DNA of 50,620 bases, from the NCBI GenBank assembly GCA_937889645.1, contig CALBZE010000013.1, positions 1 to 50,620 of the forward strand. The letters are read 5' to 3'. The stretch comes from an uncultured bacterium (GTDB lineage: Bacteria > Gemmatimonadota > Gemmatimonadetes > Longimicrobiales > RSA9). Under the pieces are notes generated by a model. That model did no database searches, was not told the DNA's origin, and saw nothing but the letters and a program-made list of their open reading frames with translations. Positions 17,619-24,677 of this stretch are shown here, one piece after another. The position numbers were made by a program, and so were the translations under genes. Position 1 is the first letter of the stretch. Each line of letters opens with the position of its first letter.

Positions 17619-18775
17619 CCAAGCACCTCCAGGAGAACGGCGAGCCCTTCCTCGAGCTCGTCCGGTTCGATCGTCAAGGGCGGGAGCAGCCTCACGACCC
17701 GCTCGCCCGCCGTCGTGATCAAGAGTCCCTTCTCGAGAGCCGCGGCGACGGCCGGCGCCGCCGGGCCGTCCAGCTCGATCCCCCACATGAGCCCGCGCCC
17801 GCGGACATCGACGATCCGCCCGCGCCCGGCTCGCGGCTCCAACACCTCCCGCACCCGCTCCCCGCGGGCGCGGACGGCTTCCAGGAACGCCGGCTCCGCG
17901 ATCCGCCGTACCACCGCGAGCGCAACGGCGCCGACCAGAGGCCCGCCGCCGAACGTCGTCGCGTGATCGCCGGGACGCATCGCCTCGGCGATCCGGTCGG
18001 TCATGAGGACCGCGCCCATCGGCAGCCCGCCGGCGAGCGGCTTGGCCAGCGTCATGATGTCCGGCGCGACGCCCGCCGCCTCGTGCGCGAACAGGCGACC
18101 CGTCCGCCCGAGACCGCACTGCACCTCGTCGAAGATCAGCGCCGCGCCGGCCTCCTCGGTCAGCGCACGGAGGAAGCACAGGTACTCCACATCCAGCGGC
18201 CGCACGCCGCCCTCGCCCTGCACCGGCTCGACGATCACCGCCGCCGTGCGCTCGGCCGAGATCGCCTCCCGCGCCGCCGCCTCATCGCCCACCGGGATGA
18301 AGCGCACGCCCGGCATCAGAGGCGTGAACGGCTCCTGGTACGCCGGCCGGTCCGTCGCCGCGAGCGTGCCGAACAGCCGCCCGTGGAACGAGCCCCGTAG
18401 CGCGACGATCTCGTGCTTATCCGCGCCGCCACGCTCCCGCGCCCAACGCCGCGCAAACTTGAACGCCGCCTCGTTCGCTTCCGCACCCGAGTTGCAGAAG
18501 AACACCCGGTCCGCGAACGACCGCGACACCAGCTCCTCCGCCAGCTCCGCGGCCGGGCGTGTCCGGAACAGGTTCGAGGTGTGGACGACGCCGGTCGCGA
18601 CCGCGTCCAGGATCGCCCGCGCGATCGTCGCATCACCGTAGCCGAGCGCGTTCACGCCGATCCCGCTCGTGAAGTCCAGATAGGACCGGCCGTCGTCGCC
18701 GAAGAGGCGGCTCCCGCGCCCGCCGACGATGACCGGGCCAGCCTGCCGGTAGACGCCGAGCAGCGCGCCGCTCAC
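17615..18775 (-). CDS. argD: Acetylornithine aminotransferase
   Basis: ArgD is a PLP-dependent class III aminotransferase that converts N-acetylglutamate semialdehyde to N-acetylornithine. The 386-residue protein shows YLDFTSGIGVNALGY, FFCNSGAEANEAAFKFAR, IVALRGSFHGRLFGTLAAT, AVIVEPVQGEGGV, LIFDEVQCGLGRTG and the PLP-lysine motif TLAKPLAGGLPMGAVL. The GTG at 18775 overlaps the argB stop (GTGA) and has GGAGGT about 6 nt upstream; a more upstream start has only low-complexity Gly/Arg sequence. Confidence 0.95.
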   Translation of the reverse strand: MSGALLGVYRQAGPVIVGGRGSRLFGDDGRSYLDFTSGIGVNALGYGDATIARAILDAVATGVVHTSNLFRTRPAAELAEELVSRSFADRVFFCNSGAEANEAAFKFARRWARERGGADKHEIVALRGSFHGRLFGTLAATDRPAYQEPFTPLMPGVRFIPVGDEAAAREAISAERTAAVIVEPVQGEGGVRPLDVEYLCFLRALTEEAGAALIFDEVQCGLGRTGRLFAHEAAGVAPDIMTLAKPLAGGLPMGAVLMTDRIAEAMRPGDHATTFGGGPLVGAVALAVVRRIAEPAFLEAVRARGERVREVLEPRAGRGRIVDVRGRGLMWGIELDGPAAPAVAAALEKGLLITTAGERVVRLLPPLTIEPDELEEGLAVLLEVLG

Positions 18776-19548
18776 GCGACCACCTCCGCCGCCGCGACGG
18801 CGCGCTCCGGCACGAGCCACGTCCCGGCCTTCGGGTCCACCAGCGACTCCACAGGGCCGATCCGGACCGCGGACACGCCGGCCCGCAACGCCCGCAGACC
18901 CGCCCTGAGCTTCACCGCCATCCCATCCCGCGCGATCCCGCTATCGAGCATCGACTCCGCCTCGGATGGATCCAGCTCCGCCCGGTTCACCTTTCCGTCG
19001 TGCACCGCCGGCACGTCCGTCACGAACAGCAGCTCCTCCGCGCCGAGCGACGCCGCCACGGCCGTCGCCGCGTCGTCCGCGTTCACGTTCAGCGCGCCGC
19101 CGTCCGCGCCGCGCGAGATCGGCGAGAGCACCGGCACCAGCCCCAGCCCCAACAGGCACCGAAGCAGCTCGGTACGGACCTGCACCCGGTCGCCGACCCG
19201 CCCCAGCGAGCCATGCGCCGCGAGTTCCGCCACGAGCAACCCCGCGTCCTCGCCAGACATGCCCAGCGCATCCACACCCGCGCCCACCAGCGCCCGCACC
19301 AGCCGCTTGTTCAGCCGGCCGGAAAGCACCAGCGTCGCCACGTCCAGCGCCTCCGGCGTCGTCACCCGCAGACCGTTCTGCCGGACGACGGGGATCCCGA
19401 GCCGGCCGCATACGTCGTCCACGTCGGGGCCGCCGCCGTGCACCACGATCAGCCCGGTCCCCGCCCGCGCGACCAGATCGGCGAACCGCGACAGCCACGC
19501 ATCGTCGCCGACGACCCGGCCGCCCACCTTCACCACGCGCACCTTCAC
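18772..19548 (-). CDS. argB: Acetylglutamate kinase
   Basis: ArgB phosphorylates N-acetylglutamate with ATP. The 258-residue protein has VVKVGG at residues 5-10, the HGGGPDVDDVCGRLGIP substrate loop, NGLRVTTPEALDVATLVLSG, LNVNADDAATAVAASLGAEELLFVTDVPAV and the MAVKLRAGLRAL ATP-site lysine. It is a bit shorter than the hexameric arginine-inhibited type and lacks an obvious N-terminal mobile helix, so feedback inhibition by arginine may be absent (inference). The GTG at 19548 overlaps the argC stop; GGAGGG is 10 nt upstream. Confidence 0.94.
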   Translation of the reverse strand: MKVRVVKVGGRVVGDDAWLSRFADLVARAGTGLIVVHGGGPDVDDVCGRLGIPVVRQNGLRVTTPEALDVATLVLSGRLNKRLVRALVGAGVDALGMSGEDAGLLVAELAAHGSLGRVGDRVQVRTELLRCLLGLGLVPVLSPISRGADGGALNVNADDAATAVAASLGAEELLFVTDVPAVHDGKVNRAELDPSEAESMLDSGIARDGMAVKLRAGLRALRAGVSAVRIGPVESLVDPKAGTWLVPERAVAAAEVVA

Positions 19549-20507
19549 CGCGGCAGTCCCTCCGTTTCCTCGAGGCCGAGCATTAGATTCGCGTTCTGCA
19601 TCGCCTGCCCGGCCGCGCCCTTCACCAGGTTGTCCAGCGCTACCACGACCAACAGCGTCGGCGGGTCGACCTCCACCCCCGCGACGCCTACGACGACCAC
19701 GTTCCGATGGACCGCATCCACGATCGACGGCAACGCGCCCGCCTCCCGGACCTCCACGAACGGCTCGCCGGCGTACGCGTCCGCCCACACGCGCCGCGCT
19801 TCCTCAGGGGCCACCCGATCCGACAGCGGCACGTAGATCGTCTCGAGGATCCCGCGCCGGATCGGGAGCAGATGCGGCGTGAAGATGAACGGCGCCGGGC
19901 CGCCGAGCCGGCCGAAGCCCCGGCCGATCTCCGGCACGTGCCGGTGCCCGTTCCCCACCCCGTACGCCCGGTAGTCCTCCGCCACCTCTGCGAACAGCAG
20001 GTCCCGCCGCGGCGACCGACCCGCCCCCGTCACCCCCGAGGCCGCGTCGATCACGATCGGCCGCGACCGATCCACCAGGCCCGCCCGGAGCGCGGGCGCC
20101 AGACCGACCAGCGCGCCCGTCGGGTAGCAACCCGGATTCGCGACGAGCTCCGAGCCCCGAACTTCATCCCGCCAGAACTCCGGCAGCCCGTACACGGCCC
20201 CGCCCTCGCCCGACCGGAGATCGCCCGACAGGTCCACGACCTTGACCCCCGCCTCGCGCGCGCGCAGCGACCACGCCCCGGACTGCCCGGTCGGGAGGCA
20301 GCAGAACACCAGGTCGACCGAGCGGAAGTCGACGTCCTCCGCCCGCACGTACCGCCCCTGCCCTCCGGGAACGACTTCGCCCGCCTCCGATTCCGACGTC
20401 GCGAACCCGAGCCGCAGCCGCGGGTGCCGCCCGATCAGCGCGACCAGCTCGCGCCCCGTGTATCCGCTAGCGCCGATCACGCCGACGCGAAAGGACGATT
20501 CATTCAT
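19545..20507 (-). CDS. argC: N-acetyl-gamma-glutamyl-phosphate reductase
   Basis: ArgC reduces N-acetylglutamyl phosphate to the semialdehyde with NADPH. It shows VGVIGASGYTGRELVALIGRHP (NADP fold, residues 8-29), VDLSGDLRS, the catalytic-Cys motif NPGCYPTGA, GVTGAGRSP, GNGHRHVPEIG and NLVKGAAGQAMQNANLM. I chose the ATG at 20507 (320 residues). An in-frame ATG at 20528 lies inside the ARG box and upstream of the likely -10, so it should not be transcribed. No Shine-Dalgarno sequence is seen before either ATG, and the predicted transcription start is within a few nt of 20507, so the mRNA is probably leaderless. First gene of argC-B-D-NAGS-G-H. Confidence 0.94.
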   Translation of the reverse strand: MNESSFRVGVIGASGYTGRELVALIGRHPRLRLGFATSESEAGEVVPGGQGRYVRAEDVDFRSVDLVFCCLPTGQSGAWSLRAREAGVKVVDLSGDLRSGEGGAVYGLPEFWRDEVRGSELVANPGCYPTGALVGLAPALRAGLVDRSRPIVIDAASGVTGAGRSPRRDLLFAEVAEDYRAYGVGNGHRHVPEIGRGFGRLGGPAPFIFTPHLLPIRRGILETIYVPLSDRVAPEEARRVWADAYAGEPFVEVREAGALPSIVDAVHRNVVVVGVAGVEVDPPTLLVVVALDNLVKGAAGQAMQNANLMLGLEETEGLPR

Positions 20508-20511
20508 GGCC

Positions 20512-20529
20512 GATGAATAAATATTCATC
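20512..20529. promoter_or_regulatory. ARG box (ArgR operator) over the argC promoter
   Basis: gatgaataaatattcatc is an 18-bp palindromic operator with arms ATGAAT/ATTCAT around an AT-rich centre. It matches the known ArgR box (TGAAT-W4-ATTCA core) exactly. It overlaps the -10 of the argC promoter and stands out in very GC-rich surroundings. argR is the next gene upstream. Arginine-bound ArgR binding here should block RNA polymerase. Confidence 0.9.
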
Positions 20530-20544
20530 CGCGCAGCGTGTCAA
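20516..20544 (-). promoter_or_regulatory. argC operon promoter
   Basis: A perfect -35 TTGACA (20539-20544), a 17-bp spacer and TTTATT (20516-20521, 4/6) on the minus strand. The -10 lies within the ARG box. Only 8 nt separate the -10 from the A of the chosen argC ATG. Confidence 0.75.
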
Positions 20545-20666
20545 GGGCCCGGACGGAAATCGTGAAATCGTAGATCGTTACGGGTATTGCCGCGGAGCGC
20601 GGCCGGAGGCGGGGTGCACTGCTACGAAGTGTATGAACAGTGATTCCGGGGCGCCCTTCGAGGCCG

Positions 20667-21131
20667 TCACCCCTCGTCGGACACCCCGGCGATGTCTTCG
20701 ATGCGCTGCTGGACGACCGGGAGGTGAGTCGGATCGCGGAGGATGATCAGGATCGTGTCGTCGCCGGCGATGGTGCCGAGCACCTCGGGCCACTCCTCCC
20801 AGTCGATGGCGAAGGCGATCGGTTGCGCACCGCCGGTCAGCGTCTTGACGACGAGCAGGTTGCCGGTCCCCTCGGCGCTGACGAAGAGGGTGGGCAGCAG
20901 GCGGCCGAGCGGCGGGGTCTGGTCCCAGGCCTCTGGCGGGAGCGTGTAGTGCAGCGCCCCCTCCGCGTCCGGGACCTTGACCAGCCGCAGCTCGCGGATG
21001 TCGCGCGAGAGCGTGGCCTGGGTGACCTCGAGGCCGCGCTCCGCCAGCAGTTCCCGAAGGTGTTCCTGGCTCGTGACCCTGTGTTCGCGGACGATCTCCA
21101 GGATCGCCGCGTGGCGTTGCCGCTTGTTCAT
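20667..21131 (-). CDS. argR: Arginine repressor
   Basis: ArgR is the arginine-responsive hexameric regulator that binds ARG boxes. The 154-residue protein begins MNKRQRHAAILEIVREHRVTSQ, the standard N-terminus. The winged-helix region includes EVTQATLSRDIRELRLVKV. The C-terminal arginine-binding domain shows VVKTLTGGAQPIAFAIDWEEWPEVLGTIAGDDTILIILRD, with the GTIAGDDT oligomer/arginine loop. I prefer the ATG at 21131 over a TTG at 21167 because it gives the conserved start. It is followed by argC, and the gap carries the ARG box. Confidence 0.96.
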   Translation of the reverse strand: MNKRQRHAAILEIVREHRVTSQEHLRELLAERGLEVTQATLSRDIRELRLVKVPDAEGALHYTLPPEAWDQTPPLGRLLPTLFVSAEGTGNLLVVKTLTGGAQPIAFAIDWEEWPEVLGTIAGDDTILIILRDPTHLPVVQQRIEDIAGVSDEG

Positions 21132-21138
21132 GAGGGGG

Positions 21139-21167
21139 AGAATGGTCCCGGAGGGAAGCGCCGTCAA
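21139..21167 (-). promoter_or_regulatory. Possible leaderless promoter of argR
   Basis: TTGACG (21162-21167), a 17-bp spacer and CATTCT (21139-21144) on the minus strand. The -10 is weak (3/6). Exactly 7 nt separate it from the argR ATG, and there is no Shine-Dalgarno sequence (CTCCCCCTC precedes the ATG), so a leaderless mRNA is plausible. argR could also be read through from the upstream BON gene. Confidence 0.35.
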
Positions 21168-21715
21168 GCCTCGGTTTCGAGGCGATTATGGACGCGCTCG
21201 ACGCCCGGGACGCGGGCCGCGTCGTCCACGGCCCGGTGGATCTCCGCCTCGTCCGGGAGGGTCCCGGTCAGGGTGACGACGCCCCGATCGACCTCGACGA
21301 GGATCCGGTCCGAATCGACCCAGGTATCGTGGAAGAGGGCTCGTTCGACGTCGGTGCGGATCCAGTGGTCCGGGGGCTGACGCCGCCGGAGCCGCCCGTG
21401 GTATGGCCCTTTCCCCGCGGCGGGCGCCTCCGGCGCGCGGCGTCCACCGCCGCCCCGGGTCCGACGCTCGCGCGGCGTGGGCATCCCGGGCCCATAGTCG
21501 AACTCGTATGGCCGGGCCGGGCCGTAGCCGATGTCTTCGCGCGAGAGGATCGCCGCCTCGGGACGGCGCTCGGGGCGACGCTTGGGGGTGCGCTCGGGCC
21601 GATGCTCGGGGCGACGTTCCGGCCGCCGCTCCGGGCGACGCACCTCGCGCTCGTGCTTCCCATGCCGTTCCGCGCCCCGCGCCCCGGCGTCGCCGGGATC
21701 GCGCGCCCCCGTCAT
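21164..21715 (-). CDS. BON-domain protein with a basic repetitive N-terminus
   Basis: A 183-residue protein in two parts. Residues 1-120 are disordered and highly basic, with seven tetrapeptides of RRPE type (about 26-53) and a Gly/Tyr/Pro stretch (DIGYGPARPYEFDYGPGMP). Residues about 122-183 form a BON domain: DVERALFHDTWVDSDRILVEVDRGVVTLTGTLPDEAEIHRAVDDAARVPGVERVHNRL, the beta-alpha-beta pattern of OsmY-like proteins that bind membranes or phospholipids. There is no signal peptide, which is unusual for a periplasmic BON protein; with a cytoplasmic location the basic tail could bind nucleic acid (speculation). Its ATG overlaps the stop of the upstream repeat protein by 4 nt. Confidence 0.8.
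   Translation of the reverse strand: MTGARDPGDAGARGAERHGKHEREVRRPERRPERRPEHRPERTPKRRPERRPEAAILSREDIGYGPARPYEFDYGPGMPTPRERRTRGGGGRRAPEAPAAGKGPYHGRLRRRQPPDHWIRTDVERALFHDTWVDSDRILVEVDRGVVTLTGTLPDEAEIHRAVDDAARVPGVERVHNRLETEA
21557..21640 (-). repeat. 12-bp coding tandem repeat (RRPE)7 in the BON protein
   Basis: Seven diverged 12-bp units encode the tetrapeptide R-R-P-E and variants (HRPE, RTPK). The phase is kept at 12 bp, consistent with slippage or duplication that preserves the frame. Confidence 0.75.
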
Positions 21716-22329
21716 GCCGCCAATCCGCGCCGATCGTCGGTCGACGGCGGAGGAGCGGGCGGTCGGGGCGCGGCCTGCGCTAGGCTCCCCATCGCCGCAA
21801 CCGCCTCGTGGAAGATGCGCTCGCCCCACCCCGGGCCGATGTCCAGGGCGTCGATGTACGCCTGGACCGCCTCCGCCGGCTCGACCTCGCCCTTCAGCTC
21901 CTCGACCACGAGCGTCGCGCCCTGGAGGTACGCGCTCTTGATTCGCTCCCGCGCGGCCTCGCCCGCCCGTGCCACGCGGGTCCGCAGCGCCTCCGCCCGC
22001 CGGCCCTGCAGCCGCCTGACGAACTCCTGGATGAACCCTCGGACGCCGGTCCCTACCTCGAGCCGCGGGGCGCTCGACGTCGGCTCGTCCGCGAGACTCG
22101 CGAGTGCCTTGACCGCCACCGCCTCCCGGATCCGCGCCGGCGTCGACGTCACTCGGAAGAAGATCTCGAGGCCCCGGTCGAAGGGTAGTTCCGCCTCCGT
22201 CACCCGCACGAATTCCCGCGCCGCCTCCGTATGCACCTCGATCAGTCGCTCCTCCGCCGTCGCCAACGTGAGCGTCAGCCGGCGTCGCGCCTCGCGGGAC
22301 AGCCGGGGTGAGCGCCTCTTCGGGACCAT
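21712..22329 (-). CDS. Unknown helical-repeat protein (paralogue of 13125-13790)
   Basis: A 205-residue protein with no family I recognise. It aligns by eye with the protein at 13125-13790 from RRRL(T/D)L at residue 15 through the first repeat, with identical spacing (His33, Glu35, Pro49-Phe50) and about one-third identity over 68 residues. It also matches in the second repeat (AVQAYIDALDIGPGWGERIF versus AVELYLEALDV...). Mostly helical, soluble, with a Pro-rich tail (PAPPPS). The ATG at 22329 has GAGAGG 5 nt upstream; longer frames add a Cys-rich stretch that looks non-coding. It overlaps the BON gene by 4 nt and is co-transcribed with it. Confidence 0.75.
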   Translation of the reverse strand: MVPKRRSPRLSREARRRLTLTLATAEERLIEVHTEAAREFVRVTEAELPFDRGLEIFFRVTSTPARIREAVAVKALASLADEPTSSAPRLEVGTGVRGFIQEFVRRLQGRRAEALRTRVARAGEAARERIKSAYLQGATLVVEELKGEVEPAEAVQAYIDALDIGPGWGERIFHEAVAAMGSLAQAAPRPPAPPPSTDDRRGLAA

Positions 22330-22503
22330 CCGCACCTCTCGCAACCGAAAGCCCGGCACCACGCCGTCCGCACGGCATACCTGCAAGCCGCATGCACAAT
22401 GCGACGCGCACGGGGTCGCCTCCGTGCGGCGTCGCACGGGCCTCGACACGCAACCGACGCCACTGCCCCGGACGCCCGACAATGCACATCACGACCGCCA
22501 CCC

Positions 22504-22509
22504 TATAAT
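22504..22509 (+). promoter_or_regulatory. Candidate -10 element in the divergent gap before usp
   Basis: A perfect TATAAT on the plus strand, 140 nt before the usp ATG, in an otherwise GC-rich divergent gap (22330-22648). I see no good -35 at 16-18 bp. The same AT island reads TATTAT on the minus strand and could serve the gene at 22329. A stand-alone TTGACC at 22526-22531 lacks a -10. No gene is visible in the gap. Confidence 0.35.
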
Positions 22510-22648
22510 ATTGCTTTCCTGCGACTTGACCCACTCGATCTAATCCCGTTTCCCACGCCGCCCGGGCCCCCCGCACTTGCCCGCCGGGCACGATCGGCGC
22601 TATTCCCTTGCCGGTGGGCATCGGGCGGGACCGTCGCCGGAGGGCGGA

Positions 22649-23545
22649 ATGCGGAAGTTCACGATTCGATCGATCCTCGTGGGGAGCGACCTCTCCGAGC
22701 GCTCGGACGCGGCCGTGCGCGGGGCCGCGGCAATGGCGGAGCTGACCGGGGCCGAGCTCCACGTGCTGCACGCCTACGAGCCCGAAGCGGAGCGCACCGA
22801 GGAGCCGGCGACGTTTCCGGAGCGGATCGAGGAAGCCGAGCGAGCCCTCGACGCGCAGCTCCGTCGCGTAGTCCCGTCCCGGGTGCCGATCGCCAGCGAG
22901 AAGATCGAGGTGTTCCTGCCGCACAAGGCGATCCTGGACCGCGCGGAGCAGGTGTCGGCGGACCTCATCGTACTCGGTCGGCACAAGAACGGCTCCTCGC
23001 GGGGCATCCTCGGCTCGACGGCGGACCGCGTGGTGCACGAGGCCGCGGTCCCTTGCCTCGTGGTCCCCGGCGACTTCCGTCTCCCTCTGCGGGCCGTCGT
23101 CGTCCCGGTGGATCCCGAGAAGCCGGCGCCGCAGGTGGTCGGCCTCGCGTTCGCGTGGGCGACGGCGCTCGGCGTGATCGAGACCGCGCCGCCGGGCACG
23201 GCTTTGTACGTCACCTTCGTGCTGCCCGAGGACCCGCGTGTCTCCCTGGAGGCTCGAGCCACGATCGAGGAGCGGCTCGAGGCGGAGATCGAGGCCGCGT
23301 CGGACGACGCGCCGCGGCCCGCGAACGTCGAAGTTCGCTGGGCGGTCGTGAGGGACGACTCGCCATCGGAAGGGATCCTGCGATACGCCGCCGAGGTCGA
23401 CGCGGACCTGCTCGTCCTCGGCACGAGCGCGCCGGGCACGGTGCGCCGCGCGATCCTGGGCAGCGTCGCCTCGGCGGTGTCCCGCGCCTCGGAGACCCCC
23501 GTCCTCCTCGTTCCCGTCTCGCAGGCCGGTGGCGACGACGCATGA
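22649..23545 (+). CDS. Universal stress protein, tandem UspA domains
   Basis: A 298-residue protein with two Usp domains. Domain 1 (about 1-143) begins RSILVGSDLSERSDAAVRGAAAMAELTGAELHVLHAYEP and has the ATP-binding-type loop LGRHKNGSSRGILGSTADRVV...VPCLVVP. Domain 2 (about 148-290) is more diverged but keeps LVLGTSAPGTVRRAILGSVASAVSRASETPVLLVPV, matching the G-x2-G-x9-G(S/T) nucleotide loop. The ATG at 22649 has GGAGGGCGGA directly upstream; the longer frame from 22577 has no conserved sequence. It overlaps the transferase gene downstream by 17 nt, suggesting co-expression. Confidence 0.9.
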   Translation: MRKFTIRSILVGSDLSERSDAAVRGAAAMAELTGAELHVLHAYEPEAERTEEPATFPERIEEAERALDAQLRRVVPSRVPIASEKIEVFLPHKAILDRAEQVSADLIVLGRHKNGSSRGILGSTADRVVHEAAVPCLVVPGDFRLPLRAVVVPVDPEKPAPQVVGLAFAWATALGVIETAPPGTALYVTFVLPEDPRVSLEARATIEERLEAEIEAASDDAPRPANVEVRWAVVRDDSPSEGILRYAAEVDADLLVLGTSAPGTVRRAILGSVASAVSRASETPVLLVPVSQAGGDDA

Positions 23546-24302
23546 CTGGCGGCCGTGCGCGACGCCGCCCGCACTCCCCGAAGCGACCGTTCACGTCTGG
23601 TTCGCGGACCTCGACGTCGACGCCACGACGCTTGCCCGCCTCGCCGGCGTGACGTCGGAGGCGGAGCGGGCGCGCGCCGAACGCCTGCGCGTCGGCTCCG
23701 CCTCCCGCCGCTTTCTCGCGGCGCGGGGGATTCTCCGCACGCTCCTCGGCGCCTACCTCGGCTGCCCGCCCGCCGCCGTCCCCCTCCCCGCCGGCGGCGG
23801 CAACGAGAAGCCCCGGCTCCTCACGCCCGAGGAGCCCGAGCTCCGCTTCAACGTTTCCCATTCCGGCGACGCCGCCCTCCTCGCCTTCGCACGACGCCGC
23901 GAAGTCGGGATCGACATCGAATGCCACGCAACGGGCCGGACTGCCGAGCGCCTCGCCCGTCGCTTTCTCACCGACGCCGAACGACGCCTTCTCGAATCGC
24001 TCGACGAGCCCGCGCGCTCACGGGCCGCGCTCGCGATGTGGACGCGCAAGGAGGCGATGGCCAAGGCCCGCGGCACAGGCGTCTACCGCTCCGGTCTGCC
24101 CGAGCTGGAACTCGGCCTCGGGTCAGACGGCGAATGGCTCACGACGGTCGACCCTGCGCCCGGCAAGGAATGGTCGGTTCGGTCGATCCGGCCGCCCGAT
24201 GGGGCGTGTGCGGCGGCGGTCGCGATCGAGGGGGGCCCGGCTCCGCTCGAGTGCGTCCGGTGGACGTCGGGCAACGGGCCGATGCCGGCGTGGGGGATTT
24301 GA
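23529..24302 (+). CDS. 4'-phosphopantetheinyl transferase, Sfp type
   Basis: This enzyme moves phosphopantetheine from CoA to a conserved Ser on carrier proteins. The 257-residue Sfp/AcpT-like protein has RFLAARGILRTLLGAYLG, LRFNVSHSGD (NxSHS), REVGIDIECH (Mg-binding Asp/Glu) and MWTRKEAMAKARGTG (WxxKEAxxKxxG). The start is GTG at 23529, which overlaps the end of usp by 17 nt; I see no better start before the conserved core. No PKS, NRPS or ACP gene is in the window, so its substrate carrier is elsewhere. It may be the organism's general carrier-protein activator. Confidence 0.9.
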   Translation: MATTHDWRPCATPPALPEATVHVWFADLDVDATTLARLAGVTSEAERARAERLRVGSASRRFLAARGILRTLLGAYLGCPPAAVPLPAGGGNEKPRLLTPEEPELRFNVSHSGDAALLAFARRREVGIDIECHATGRTAERLARRFLTDAERRLLESLDEPARSRAALAMWTRKEAMAKARGTGVYRSGLPELELGLGSDGEWLTTVDPAPGKEWSVRSIRPPDGACAAAVAIEGGPAPLECVRWTSGNGPMPAWGI

Positions 24303-24311
24303 GAAGAAATC

Positions 24312-24342
24312 GAGCCCGGCGGGTCGCTCCCCGTCCGGGCTC
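24312..24342 (-). terminator. Terminator hairpin between the transferase gene and the tRNAs
   Basis: GAGCCCGG (24312-24319) pairs with 24335-24342, extended by CGGG/CCCG inside with one bulged T. On the minus strand the stem is followed by ATTTCTTCTC, fitting termination of the tRNA-Gly/tRNA-Cys transcript. It may also end the plus-strand transferase transcript from the other side. Confidence 0.6.
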
Positions 24343-24424
24343 CATTCATGCCGCCGTTCCCGAATCCGTTCCCGGCGACTCCTGGTTCGGTGCGGCTTAC
24401 GCCGCTGGTCCTGGGTGTTGCCAG

Positions 24425-24496
24425 AGGCCCCGGGCGGATTCGAACCGCCGAATAGAGGTTTTGCAGACCTCCGCCTTACCACTTGGCTACGGGGCC
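24425..24496 (-). tRNA. tRNA-Cys (anticodon GCA)
   Basis: The 7-bp acceptor stem GGCCCCG/CGGGGCC with discriminator U, D arm AGCCAAGTGGTAAGGC, anticodon loop CTGCAAA and T arm GGCGGTTCGAATCCGCC are all present on the minus strand. CCA is not encoded. Confidence 0.96.
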
Positions 24497-24524
24497 ATGA
24501 GAAGACTGCTCGGGATGGCGGGAG

Positions 24525-24597
24525 AGCGGGAAACCGGACTCGAACCGGCGACCTTCTGCATGGCAAGCAGACGCTCTACCAACTGAGCTATTCCCGC
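24525..24597 (-). tRNA. tRNA-Gly (anticodon GCC)
   Basis: The acceptor stem GCGGGAA/TTCCCGC with discriminator U, D arm AGCTCAGTTGGTAGAGC, anticodon loop TTGCCAT and T arm CCGGTTCGAGTCCGG are present on the minus strand. CCA is not encoded. It lies 28 nt upstream of tRNA-Cys in the same transcript. Confidence 0.96.
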
Positions 24598-24611
24598 GCC
24601 AGGAGTGCCGA

Positions 24612-24640
24612 ATTCTAACGAATTTTCGGGCCGGAGTCAA
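24612..24640 (-). promoter_or_regulatory. Promoter of the tRNA-Gly/tRNA-Cys unit
   Basis: TTGACT (24635-24640) and TAGAAT (24612-24617), each 5/6 to consensus, are 17 bp apart on the minus strand and end 14 nt before the tRNA-Gly 5' end. Confidence 0.75.
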
Positions 24641-24677
24641 CCGCGGCGGCCGGGTCGCCACGGGCGCCGTGCCGCCC

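Noticed and set aside
20631..20648. A second ARG box in the argR-argC gap (TGAACAGTGATTC)
   Set aside because: It keeps only part of each arm (TGAA and ATTC), has a GC-containing centre and lacks promoter overlap.
23542..23545. ATGA overlap as the start of the phosphopantetheinyl transferase gene
   Set aside because: The ATG at 23542 is out of frame with the transferase; the GTG at 23529 is the usable in-frame start.
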